From the NCBI GenBank assembly GCA_001695595.3, contig MBPM02000007.1, positions 1,054,001 through 1,118,000 on the forward strand: a DNA stretch of 64,000 nucleotides, read 5' to 3'. This document shows, piece after piece, positions 53,468 to 63,361 of this stretch. The position numbers and the translations under genes were made by a program. Positions within the stretch are counted from its first letter, which is position 1; each line of letters opens with the position of its first letter. The notes below the pieces were generated by a model. That model worked only from the letters and a program-made list of their open reading frames with translations, did no database searches and was not told where the DNA came from. Source of the stretch: Plasmopara viticola. Its lineage: Eukaryota; Oomycota; Peronosporomycetes; Peronosporales; Peronosporaceae.

Positions 53468-53779
53468 AGTGTATGTGCACGTCGTACAATATGTCAGGCA
53501 GTTAGTTAGCACGCAATCAAACCCATATAGATAAAGTTTACTTGCGCTAAAGATGAGGCGAAGATACTGAATAGAACGCCGCGTAGCAGCAACGAGGTGC
53601 AACGCGCTGTGTACGCACTGAAGCACACACTGGACGGTAGGAGGTAGTCTTTGAAAGATGTGAAGAAAATATAGAAAAACAGATGGCTACATGTTTTTGT
53701 GGAATTTCTGAAGGATTGCCTGTGTAATTATGGCAATAAGCAGCACATATATACATGATACAACTGCTAGTGAAGGCAA

Positions 53780-54900
53780 ATGACGTTCATCAAATTCACT
53801 CGGCGATCAAACAGAGTATTTAGTGCTAGATCATCAGCTTCAGGTTTGACAAAATTGGGACGTCAGTACCAGCCAATACTTCATTCCTTTTTGAGAGACG
53901 CAGACATACTGGAGCCTTCAAATGACGACAAATACTCGGCAGTTGTCGTTGCTGTCACACGATAGCTTGTAGTTGTCGCGTGCTAATTTTGAGGCTTCAT
54001 AAAATCCAGCGCGTTTGTCTGTCAAAAGTTCTCGCTTTCTCCAGCCAAAATTGGCAGGAAATAGAAGCAAAGGTCGGATAGAAGCATGTAAGCTTTTGCA
54101 CGCACCGGTCATAATCGAGTCGTGGATTCATGCGATGGCGAAGAATCAAGAGATCGGTGTACTGCTGAATTTGAGATGCAGTATCATGCAATGTTAATGC
54201 AACGGTGCAAAGACAATTACTACTAGGTGGTTAAAGACATGGTGGCAGTCGAGTTGGCTCTGGATGGTGTTTGTGCTCGCAGCACGTGCTGTGTCATTTA
54301 TTCCAAAGACAATCGAGGTAAGTAAGCCATAGAAAAATTCCACTACGATTGCAAGGCGATACTGATTTGAAGAACAAACGTCATGATGTGAATTTCTCTA
54401 GTCCAGCTGGTTTTAATTGTACCCTATTCTCATTCGCGAAGAAAAGTATAGATGATGAATGAGATAAACAGACAGAGGCATGTCTACTTGAAATTGCGTG
54501 GAAGAACGCCATTATGGACCTAGGCGACACCAAGACCTTTTTAAATGTGTCGGCGTCATGTGCCTTGGATTACACAGTTCGAGTTCTCGTCTTGTACTTG
54601 TACAGCCTGTCAAATATGTTATTAGTTTGTGATATACGCTTTGTTGCGTAGCAAAGAAAAACGATTGGATGTAGTAGGCACGTGAAAGCTAAATTGTAAT
54701 GAAATACAAGTAAATTAGTTATAAATGAGTAAGATATTAAGATGTTTTCGATCCTGGTGCGTGGTGCACGCAGCATCTTGGCTGTTCCGGCGGCAAGCAC
54801 AATGTCGAAAAAACTTTTTCAATGCAAGTTCCTCACTGAGAAACAACCGCGTGTCATTCATAACTTAAAGCTTCTGCGATTTAATCGAGATATCGTAATT
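53780..54900 (+). mobile_element. Second hAT transposase relic, C-terminal part
   Basis: At 54742-54900 the plus strand encodes ARSILAVPAASTMSKKLFQ, then PRVIHNLKLLRFNRD, which lines up with the C-terminal dimerisation domain of the hAT relic at 35772-35960. Sequence to the left (about 54200-54560) has no recognisable frame and may be the decayed core; a BED finger is not visible. The left boundary is approximate. The DNA from 53470 to 53780 is the 5' flank of gene F. Confidence 0.55.
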
Positions 54901-54925
54901 TTAAAAAAATATTTCTTCGGTTTTA

Positions 54926-55215
54926 ATGTTATGTAATGTATTACGTTATCGCGTTGCCAAGTTATGCACGTGCTAGGCTCAGACTGGCTAGTCCACGGCA
55001 TAGAGTGGTGTCCGCATACGTCGAGTCTCGTTCGGCGGGCAGTGCAGCCAGCACCGAGGTCTTGAGGGTCTTCCTTTAATTTGTTTATCTCTGACTTGGT
55101 AAGAGCCCAGGTGGCGCCCGGTGCTGGAGACCGTCGCGTCGAGGGTGAGACTCGTTAGAGACCTGCAGATGCCCGAGAGCACCTGCCCGAAGCGCGCGAG
55201 CATTTAGCCCCGCGC
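54926..55215 (-). mobile_element. Short LINE-derived non-autonomous retroelement, copy 3, 5'-truncated
   Basis: About 290 bp in minus orientation, ending in the TTACA-type tail at the left. It lacks roughly the first 40 bp (the GGAAAAGGTTG start), the usual effect of incomplete reverse transcription. Imperfect target duplication TTCGGTTTTA / TTCGGTTCTA at 54916-54925 and 55216-55225 (9 of 10). Same three-block structure as the other short copies. Confidence 0.75.
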
Positions 55216-55225
55216 TTCGGTTCTA

Positions 55226-56491
55226 GTAATGAAAAATATATTGGGTGGGTACCGTTTGACGACAAGACACGTGGGTGGGTAGGGAGTGGGCAAAGCCTGT
55301 CCAAATAAATCATGGGAGGCCACGCCTACAGAATAAATCATATACCTTGAGCAGCAGGTGACTTTTTTATCGCCTTCAAAATGTATTGTCTGCCGTCCCA
55401 AACGGCGAATCCAACACTTCAAGCTCCGGACAAAGTAAACTTTCATTCAAATTTTGTAAAAAAATGCACTTTGGAACATTTTGATCAATTACATAGCTTG
55501 TAGCCCACTTGATGCCCTTCGTCTAAAAAAGAATTGAAAATTGTACGCGCATGTTTAATCTACTTTTTTCCCCGAAGCGTTGCAGAAGATAACGTGGACA
55601 ACACGTGTGATGGAATTGCTATCTTAAATCTGCTGGCTTTGGCACGACATCAATGATATATGACATATTGGAATCAGGCTCAGCAGAAGCTATCAACATC
55701 TTAACTGACCTCGCTTGTTGCCAAGGAACAAAGACCGCATTTATGTAGCAAAGGCAAGAAGTACTTTTCGAGATCATTCTTGTAAGTAAACAAATGGCCA
55801 GAGTTCCTTAACTTTCGATGACTCGGTAAACCAAAATAACAATTCCTTGCGACTAATGCAAACGTCTCGCGTGAGACAAATTGCCCGTGGGTGACAGAGG
55901 TCGATTCAGTTAAGGCACCAAAACGAGTCTACACGAAGGCACGAAGCCGAAAGGGGCACCATTTACCCGTCGTGAGCTGCTTCACAATTCTTAACAAGAA
56001 ATGATCTAGCTTGACGAACATATGCTTTTGGCTCGGTCTATCCAGCTCTTTCTTCTCCGACGTCCTAATTACATCACACTTGCGCGTGCTTCGTGCTGCT
56101 TGCAAGAATATTCGCCCATGCAGCAATCAAACATGACAGGACGTTTATCATTTTGCAGATCTTTTAATCACCGATTGTAATAAGGAAAAGGATAAGACGC
56201 ACCTCAAATCTTGTGACTTCTCCACTTCCACTCATGTTCTTGTGTGCCGATAATATTTTATACAACAAAGAGAAAAAGACTTTTGTGGCACTACTACTTC
56301 CGTGGATACTCGCTCAGCTTTTAAAAAATATATACATTAGGCAGCGTATTTCCGGTATTAGCAAATGAGCAAAAAACTCTCAATATTTCCAGATCATGGT
56401 CAAAGAGCAGGACGTATCGCTATCAAAAAGTAGAATAAAGAAATGGCTATGCGATTTTCTGTCGAATGATCTATCTTTATATCGGTGATCT
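55226..56491 (+). repeat. Non-coding DNA and repeat X left of Copia element 2
   Basis: 55226-55580 has nothing recognisable. From about 55600 it aligns with repeat X: AATCAGGCTCAGCAGAAGCT, TCGTGAGCTGCTTCACAATT, CTCCGACGTCCTAATTACAT, GTGTGCCGATAATATTTT, ACGTATCGCTATCAAAAAGT. Copia 2 is inserted at 56492. Confidence 0.55.
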
Positions 56492-56526
56492 TGTTAACAT
56501 TACACCGCTGAATGCATGTTGAACAG
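56492..56526 (+). repeat. Left LTR fragment of Copia element 2
   Basis: The first 35 bp of the 146-bp LTR, ending GTTGAACAG and joined directly to CTGGCTGATCGAC of the protease region. Confidence 0.9.
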
Positions 56527-59500
56527 CTGGCTGATCGACAGTGGTGCGACGTCACACATGAACCCTCACCGAAGTGACTTGATCGACTTCAAGCAACTTA
56601 AAGACGACATCAAGGTAACTATTGCAGATGGCAGAAAGTTACGCGTCGAAGGAGCTGGAACAGTGAAGCTTATCGGCTTAGATGGAAGACGCATATCGAT
56701 GATGGAAGTGCTGCTTATCCCTGGACTTGACAGACGTCTACTGTCGGTGGGAAAGCTTGCCGAACGTGGACTAAGTGTGGAGTTTCAGCGTGCTTCGTGC
56801 ATCATTTGGGACAAGAACGAAGCTTTGGCAACTGGGACAAGAAATGGGAAAGCTTACACACTGGATTGTCAGCAAGAGGAGGCACGATTGGTGCAATACT
56901 CGGGAGTTGATAGTCAGTGGGAGTTATGGCACGCTCGCATGGGACATCCAAGTGAGGACGTTTTAGTGAAAACTATGCGATCCACAGAAGGTATTCCTGC
57001 GCTAAAACAAGGTATCAAGACTCTGTGTGGTGGATGCATGAAGGGCAAGCAGACGATCGAAGCCTTTCCAGGACGCTCCATGACAAAGACATCGCGTGTA
57101 TTGGAGTTAGTTCACACAGACGTGATGGGACCCATGAAGACACTTTCAAAAGGAGGTGCTAAATACATTTTGACGTTTGTGGATGATTATTCACGATATG
57201 TGGTGGCTTACTTTCTGGCAAAGAAGAGTGAAGTTGCCGACAAGATCACGATGTTTAAAGCACTGCATGAGAATCAGTGGGGAACCCGTATCAAGTGCCT
57301 GCGTTCGGACAACGGAACGGAGTTTGTCAACAAGACAGTTACGAATTTATGTCAGCGGAACGGTATCATACATCAGCGTACAGTACCATACAGTCCCCAA
57401 CAAAATGGTATTGCAGAACGAATGAACCGTACGATAATGGAAAAGGCACGGAGCATGCTACACTACAAGTGTGTTCCGACATGTTGGTGGGCAGAGGCAG
57501 TAAGCACTGCGGTGTACCTGATCAACCGCTCTCCTAATACAATGCACCCAAATAACACCCCATATGAACTGGGATTTAAGATGAAGCCACGGATGGATCA
57601 TCTTAGGGTGTTTGGGTCTCATGGATATGCTCACGTTGATCAAGTGAAGAGGACGAAGCTCGAAGCCAAAAGCTTCAAGTGCATGTTCCTTGGTTATGCC
57701 GAAGACACCAAGGGATACCGAGTTTACGATCTGGAGAAAGACAAGATATCAGTATCACGGTCGGTGAAGCTGGACGAGCGTGAAGTGGGCGGCATTTATG
57801 AGACACACCCGCCCAAACAAATAAAAGTGATACACGTTACCAAAGACAACGATGAAAGTGCTGTGTCCGGGCCGACGGAACACCAACAAGATCAAGATGA
57901 ACTTATGGAGGGTGAAGGAGAAGATGAAATTTCAGATGTTCCAATGAATGAAGAGGAGTCCGACACAAATGAGTCAAGGATCGAGATGCTTCGATTACCG
58001 ACCTCAGTACACTCTGAGCTGACAGAGTACAGACCTCCTACACTGGATGCACAGGAAGATCGATTGGTATTTCGACCGCAAGTGGAACGTTCAAGGCGTA
58101 CAAATGAACCAATGTTATTGCTGGAAAACGGATCAGATGCCGATGAAAGTCTGGGAGGAAGCGAAGGACCACCATCTTCAAAGCGTGCAAGGATTGATGA
58201 AGACGGCCTGATAGCTGAAGCTATTCTCGCTTACGCTGTGAGTGTTGGTGAAGAATCAGACTTGCCTACCACGTATGCGCAGGCAATGTCTAGTGATGAG
58301 GCAGAACAGTGGCGACAAGCGATGGACGCCGAATTGCAGTCGCATCACAAAAACAAAACATGGACACTCGTTCCACGAGAATCAATTGGACGTACGATTG
58401 GATGCCGCTGGGTCTTTGCTAAGAAGCGTGACCAGAATGGATGTGTTGTGCGCTACAAAGCACGATTGGTGGCTAAAGGTTTCAAGCAGAAATACGGCGT
58501 GGATTTCTTCGAGACTTACTCTCCAGTGGCCAACATGAACTCAATTCGAGTTGTACTCGCAGTGTGTGCGGTATTAGGCTACAAAATGGAACAGCTGGAC
58601 GTCGACACCGCCTTTCTCAACAGTGTACTGTCGGATCGTGTTCACATGGAAGTTCCAATTGGTGTTAAGGGAGCTCAAGGATTTGCGTGTCAGCTGAACA
58701 AAGCTATATATGGTCTTAAGCAAGCTGCAAGCGCTTGGAACAAGACAATCGACCACGTCTTCAAGAAGAACGATTTTAAAAGTTGTGGAGCGGATCAATG
58801 CGTCTACGTGAAGAAAGTGGAAGAAGGTTTTGTGTACGTATGTCTTTATGTCGATGATATGATCATTGCAGCCAAGACGAGCGACGAGATTCTAGAGGTC
58901 AAGGGGATGCTTAAAAGTGTTTTCAAGAGGAAGGATCTCGGTATTGCGAAGTTCATCTTGGGCATGGAGATCGACCACGACATGACAGCTTCCACACTAA
59001 TGATCAAGCAAACACGCTACATTAGCGACGTGGCTGAGCGATTTGGGCAGAAAAACGCCAAGAACGTCGACAATCCGTGTACGTCCGGTCTCAAGCTGTC
59101 AACATCACAGTCACCAAGTACAGAAGCTGAGCGTTCAGAGATGCGGTCAAGACCATACCGCTCACTAATTGGATGTCTGCTATATGTTACAACTTGCACT
59201 CGGCCGGACGTCGCATACATCGTGACACAACTGTCTCGATTTCTCGAAAAACCGGGATTACCACATTGGAACGCCGCAATTCGTGTATTGCGCTACTTAA
59301 ATTCGACACGTCATCATGGGATCGTTTATCAAAGAGGGACGGGAAAGGTGATTGTTGAAGCTTTTTCGGATGCTGACTGGGGTAGCAACACCGATGACAG
59401 ACGGTCTGTCTCAGGTGTGTTGATCAACATTGGTAAAGCTCCGGTTGTATTCAAGTCCAAGTATCAGAGAACAGTTGCACTAAGTTCCGCAGAAGCAGAG

Positions 59501-59845
59501 TATATGGCGCTCAGCTTGTGCACACAAGAAGTACTTTGGGCGCGCGCAATGCTCAAGGACATGGGTCAAGAACAAGTGGGAGGCACGCAAATATGGGAAG
59601 ACAATCAAGGTGCGATAGCTTTGGCAAACAACGCGGGCTACCACGCACGTACAAAGCACGTGGACATCAGACATCACTTTATTCGGGAGAACGTTCAGCA
59701 TGGATTACTCAAGATTGGCTACATTGATACGAAGAGTCAGCTTGCAGATATGCTAACCAAGGCGCTTGGAACCAAGATGCTGAAGTATCTGCGCAAAGCC
59801 TCCGGGATCAAGACCAAGTCAGCAACAAAGGACACACAGCATTAG
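56516..59845 (+). CDS. Copia Pol polyprotein, intact from protease onward
   Basis: An uninterrupted 1109-residue frame. The first codons (MLN) come from the truncated LTR, so this start is a product of the deletion. Domains: aspartic protease WLIDSGATSHM at residues 5-15; integrase with HARMGHPS, GCMKGKQ, HTDVMGP, DDYSRY, RSDNGTEF and SPQQNGIAERMNRT; reverse transcriptase with GCRWVFAKK, ARLVAKGFKQKYGVDF, QLDVDTAFLNS, YGLKQAASAWNK and YVDDMIIAA; RNase H with SDADWGSNTDDRRSVSG, SSAEAEYMAL and EDNQGAIALANN. Gag and the zinc knuckle are lost. The enzyme order fits Copia. The frame is intact but has no complete promoter LTR, so expression is doubtful. It is the unbroken reference for the frameshift in Copia 1. 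Confidence 0.93.
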   Translation: MLNSWLIDSGATSHMNPHRSDLIDFKQLKDDIKVTIADGRKLRVEGAGTVKLIGLDGRRISMMEVLLIPGLDRRLLSVGKLAERGLSVEFQRASCIIWDKNEALATGTRNGKAYTLDCQQEEARLVQYSGVDSQWELWHARMGHPSEDVLVKTMRSTEGIPALKQGIKTLCGGCMKGKQTIEAFPGRSMTKTSRVLELVHTDVMGPMKTLSKGGAKYILTFVDDYSRYVVAYFLAKKSEVADKITMFKALHENQWGTRIKCLRSDNGTEFVNKTVTNLCQRNGIIHQRTVPYSPQQNGIAERMNRTIMEKARSMLHYKCVPTCWWAEAVSTAVYLINRSPNTMHPNNTPYELGFKMKPRMDHLRVFGSHGYAHVDQVKRTKLEAKSFKCMFLGYAEDTKGYRVYDLEKDKISVSRSVKLDEREVGGIYETHPPKQIKVIHVTKDNDESAVSGPTEHQQDQDELMEGEGEDEISDVPMNEEESDTNESRIEMLRLPTSVHSELTEYRPPTLDAQEDRLVFRPQVERSRRTNEPMLLLENGSDADESLGGSEGPPSSKRARIDEDGLIAEAILAYAVSVGEESDLPTTYAQAMSSDEAEQWRQAMDAELQSHHKNKTWTLVPRESIGRTIGCRWVFAKKRDQNGCVVRYKARLVAKGFKQKYGVDFFETYSPVANMNSIRVVLAVCAVLGYKMEQLDVDTAFLNSVLSDRVHMEVPIGVKGAQGFACQLNKAIYGLKQAASAWNKTIDHVFKKNDFKSCGADQCVYVKKVEEGFVYVCLYVDDMIIAAKTSDEILEVKGMLKSVFKRKDLGIAKFILGMEIDHDMTASTLMIKQTRYISDVAERFGQKNAKNVDNPCTSGLKLSTSQSPSTEAERSEMRSRPYRSLIGCLLYVTTCTRPDVAYIVTQLSRFLEKPGLPHWNAAIRVLRYLNSTRHHGIVYQRGTGKVIVEAFSDADWGSNTDDRRSVSGVLINIGKAPVVFKSKYQRTVALSSAEAEYMALSLCTQEVLWARAMLKDMGQEQVGGTQIWEDNQGAIALANNAGYHARTKHVDIRHHFIRENVQHGLLKIGYIDTKSQLADMLTKALGTKMLKYLRKASGIKTKSATKDTQH

Positions 59846-59858
59846 CGGTGAGTGGGAG

Positions 59859-60004
59859 TGTTAACATTACACCGCTGAATGCATGTTGAACAGGTGGATG
59901 GCTTTACAGTAATTACAAGTACGTCACAATTAGTAATTACATATGGTAGCCATTCATTGGTCAGGATAAATATATTCACTTCGGTTTTTACTTTCTTCTT
60001 AACA
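59859..60004 (+). repeat. Right LTR of Copia element 2
   Basis: 146 bp, TG...CA. It differs from the LTR of Copia 1 at three sites by eye, all transitions. The tract GGTGAGTGGGAG lies immediately inside it. Confidence 0.93.
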
Positions 60005-61185
60005 GATCTTGGCCAAAATTTTCTCAAAGTCCTGGGATGGAGTAAATTACTTTCCCGCATCAGTCGGACGAGCCATTCGCACTTCTGAGAAGACTCGCCA
60101 AATTCTAGAACCTGTATTTTTTCCCGTTTCGTCTTTCTAAGTATAACTATATATGGTAGATGAGATGGGACACCAAGCATTAAATTTGAACATATCGAAA
60201 GCTTGACCTAAAAAGGGGTGAGACACTCTTTATTCGTAGCATGAAATCGAATAGACGCTTTGTAAGGGAGTTATCTGCACCTGAAAAAATGTAGCAGAGG
60301 ATAAGTAACAATACGTATTAGGGTGCTTTCGTTGCAATTAATTGCAATAGGATTTCTTTTTGTCTAGACCATCTCGATTCTTGAAAGACGTACAGGAGGA
60401 CGAACGTCGTGTCATATTTGACAGCTAGATGAATAGCATATTCTTGCAAGCAGCACGACGTGCGCAAGTGTAGTGTAGCCAACGATGTCGGAGAAAGAAG
60501 AGCTTAATGGTCCCAACAAGAGGCAGACAGTTGCACCTTATGTGTTCTGTACACCATCGATACTCAAGTGGCTTTAAACGTTTTCTACTGACTTCCTCCT
60601 TGCCTTTAACTTTAAGTCCAAGTATTTTGGCCAGCGAAGTCAAGACATTTGTCCATATTTATACCACCAGACCTGTCATCTGTTTTTCCGATAAAAATGC
60701 TTTCTTCGATAATTAGTGCTAACGAATGATGCTTTGTTTGATTTTGTTGTGCCTGCAGTGCTGCAGTTCCAACGTTCTCAACAAAAACCCAATTTACGCG
60801 ATTTAGGCACAGGCTCAATTTGCAGTGAAAAAAGCGAAGGCTAACTACGACCAGTGCAATATTTGTTGCTGAGAAAATATTATGCGTATCTTGCATTCTC
60901 TACGACAAAGCAATCGTACAAAGTACTCGTGACCAATTCACGATCTTGGCTTCAATGCGACTACGACATTAATTAACTTGAATGCGACTAGAAAGTCATT
61001 TTGCGCCAATTTCTTAACCTAACTTTAAATAGCAAGGTCAAGGTGGTCACCGTAACACAAAATCACAGCATTTTTGTCAACGGATCGTGAAAAAATGATA
61101 TTTTTGCTACAAATTTGCCGATTGAAGCGATGGTGTACGGAATAAATCTAGCAATGGGCGCCATCCTGACGTTACTAGCATGCAC
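60005..61185 (-). repeat. Repeat X remainder and 3' flank of the broken gene G
   Basis: The left end continues repeat X after the Copia insertion. From about 60390 the sequence matches 50610-51466 and 4140-4885, the 3' flanks of genes F and B. No gene seen. Confidence 0.5.
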
Positions 61186-62763
61186 TTACGAATTGTCATG
61201 CAAGCTGAGCATCCACGAATTATACTGAGAAAGAAGTGATTCCGCCCTCTCGCTCGTTGTCCCATCTGTTAACGCTGCTTCCATAATCTTGCATCGCCAA
61301 AAGCAAGAATGAGTGTCGAAATCATATAATTTTGTTGAAATGGGAAGACGCCTTTGTAAAGTTCTACCAAAGCTTTGGGCTTGGCTCATGGTTAAGAGTA
61401 TCTCGAAGTATTTTGTTTCCACTTCTTCGACCACCAGCATGCGCACAACAGCAGACGGAGGAAATCCCTGCTCTAACCAGTTCGATGTCATCTCTTCCAA
61501 ATATATTCGACTTGTGATGACGCTAGAAATCCCTAGTGAAATCAGTATCTTCAAAATGGTGCTCTCGCCAAGAACTTATCATCCCTAGATAACTCCGGCA
61601 CTTCCACACCATTCAGCATTATCAGTAACTGCTCAAATTCAAGTGGTATACGCCATGTGTTTGCCAATTGCAGGCGACTCATGCTCTACCACCGTAAACA
61701 GCATTTGAGAAAATTGCTAAAGATTTGCGTTTGCGAAGTCCGTAAAATGTCATCTTGACTCATTGCATTGCACGTTTTTAGGTAGTGCAGCTAAAATTTT
61801 TGACGGCCCGTTAGAGAAAAGAATGGTAGAATGATCAGCTTCCGCTTTATCTTTCACAAGCATAGACACAATTTTAGACGGGGGTATAGTCACATCCAGC
61901 CAAATCGACACCAAAATATCAAGTCGTGAAAATTGTTTAGCGAAAGTTAAGTTTGAAGCAAAGCTGCATCCTCAGAACACTCGCGGGAGATAGATAGCCC
62001 AGTGCTGACAGCGTAATCCTTGCTGAGCAAAACACTTAGGTAGCTGATCGAAATGGCAAACTTCTTATCTGGGTACACGTCAATTTCAGCGCTTCTCCCC
62101 ATGTACGCCTTGACACAACGATTGCGAGGAGTCTTGTAAATCTGTTTTGCCATATGTTGTTTCTGATTAAATAGTTATATGTCTAACTTAGGACAATTAT
62201 CGATAAACCGACTCTTGATGTGATCGTCGGTGAGTTTAGCCAGGTTAATGGCCAAAGCATTCGTTTTAGCAAGCGTAGCAGCGATTATTATTGTCTTGAA
62301 CAACGCTACGGCGTCATATATGACCGACATTGCCGTGATTATAAATTTGTATTCATTCTCTCCAAAATGATCGCCAAGTTGCCAGATGAAGTAGGCCCCC
62401 TGACTCAATTTGGGACATATAAAATGATACCCGTCGAGTTGCTTATTCCAAAATGATGGTAGAATGGTTTTGTAATTGTTTTTTTTGCCATAGTGCACAC
62501 GCTTCATACTTTCAAAGGCACTTTTGGACTCCTTTAAAAATCTCGGCAGTTTTTCTAACCGTAATTCCTGCCCTGTCTTCGTCATCAACACTTGTCGGCT
62601 CGTGAGTCTCTGACCGCTGATGCAGCAGAGTTGTCACGGACAAGTATGGACGAGGACGCAGTAAGTGATGCGGCCATTTGACATATGTCTCCGCTGTGTC
62701 AGCAAGTGCATTCGTAGCAAAGGCATTGGTCCGTAGTGCAACGCGCAAGTATCAAAACCGCAT
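61186..62763 (-). pseudogene. Broken WY-repeat effector gene (family member G)
   Basis: The family start is at 62763, but codon 4 is TGA where paralogs have Cys (MRF-stop-YLR), so the signal peptide is interrupted at once. Several frameshifts follow, giving separate open pieces at about 62512-62748, 62175-62591, 61947-62153 and 61186-61554. Around 61640 about 260 bp are missing compared with genes B and F: the sequence passes from the AYTT motif directly to the EFEQLLIML helix, removing most of the third module. Downstream pieces still show NWLEQGFPPSAVV. The acidic patch survives (SVDDEDRAG). By eye it is nearest to gene B. It is followed on its upstream side by partial gene H in the same orientation. 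Confidence 0.85.
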
Positions 62764-62852
62764 GACAAAAAGTTGATGTGACGCGATTAGTAATCAAAAA
62801 TGCATAAAAAGCGTAAAGTTGCAATGGCAGGCACACAAAGCAGGCAGAGTAC

Positions 62853-62878
62853 GTGAGCACGTTACGTGGATTGCGGCG
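62853..62878 (-). promoter_or_regulatory. Conserved upstream motif in front of the broken gene G
   Basis: On the minus strand the core reads CCACGTAACGTGCTCAC, about 90 bp upstream of 62763. It is still well conserved despite decay of the gene. Confidence 0.45.
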
Positions 62879-62879
62879 G

Positions 62880-63361
62880 TCAAGGTGCTTTTCCTACAGT
62901 ATGTTAGACAGTTAGCACACCTTTTGCACCAAATAGCGAGAGGTACGCCGCGTAGCAGGGAAGAGAGCTCCAAAAACAATTATAAATTATAAACATGGCC
63001 TAGCTACAGTAAATAAAGCTAACGCTGCTAAAACCACGCCATCGCTGCACTGACATTTGCCTCGCTGTGCTTGTTTATGCAGCGGTTCACAACACGATGC
63101 AATTGCCAGTGAAGGTAGATGCCATCAATCAAATTTAATTCGGAGAAGAAGGTAAAGTCGACGAAGGCCTGTCAACCGCACACTGGACAACTGTTCAAAA
63201 GCAGCAACCATGGGTGAAATCATACAAGGGGTAATCAGGCGGAAAACCACCGTAACACAAAGCAAAAACGTCTTAACAACGCATCGTAAGCAGTGATTTT
63301 ATACTTCGAATGCTTAATTTGTCGTGCACCATGACTTGAAATCTTGTTACCACGATGGAAC
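62880..63361. repeat. Joined 5' flank of gene G and 3' flank of gene H
   Basis: 62880-63150 resembles the 5' flank of gene F (53480-53800; for example GCCGCGTAGCAG, and CAGTGAAGGTAGATG against TAGTGAAGGCAAATG). 63230-63361 resembles the 3' flank at 61040-61185 (CACCGTAACACAAA). No gene. Confidence 0.5.

Larger units (their letters stand above)
56492..60004 (+). mobile_element. Copia LTR retrotransposon 2, 5'-deleted
   Basis: Related to Copia 1 but in the plus orientation. Both outer ends are present and flanked by the 5-bp duplication GATCT (56487-56491 and 60005-60009). The left LTR keeps only its first 35 bp (56492-56526); the deletion runs from there through the rest of the LTR, leader and Gag to the protease. 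The right LTR is complete (59859-60004). Because reverse transcription rebuilds both LTRs, the deletion must post-date insertion. Confidence 0.92.
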
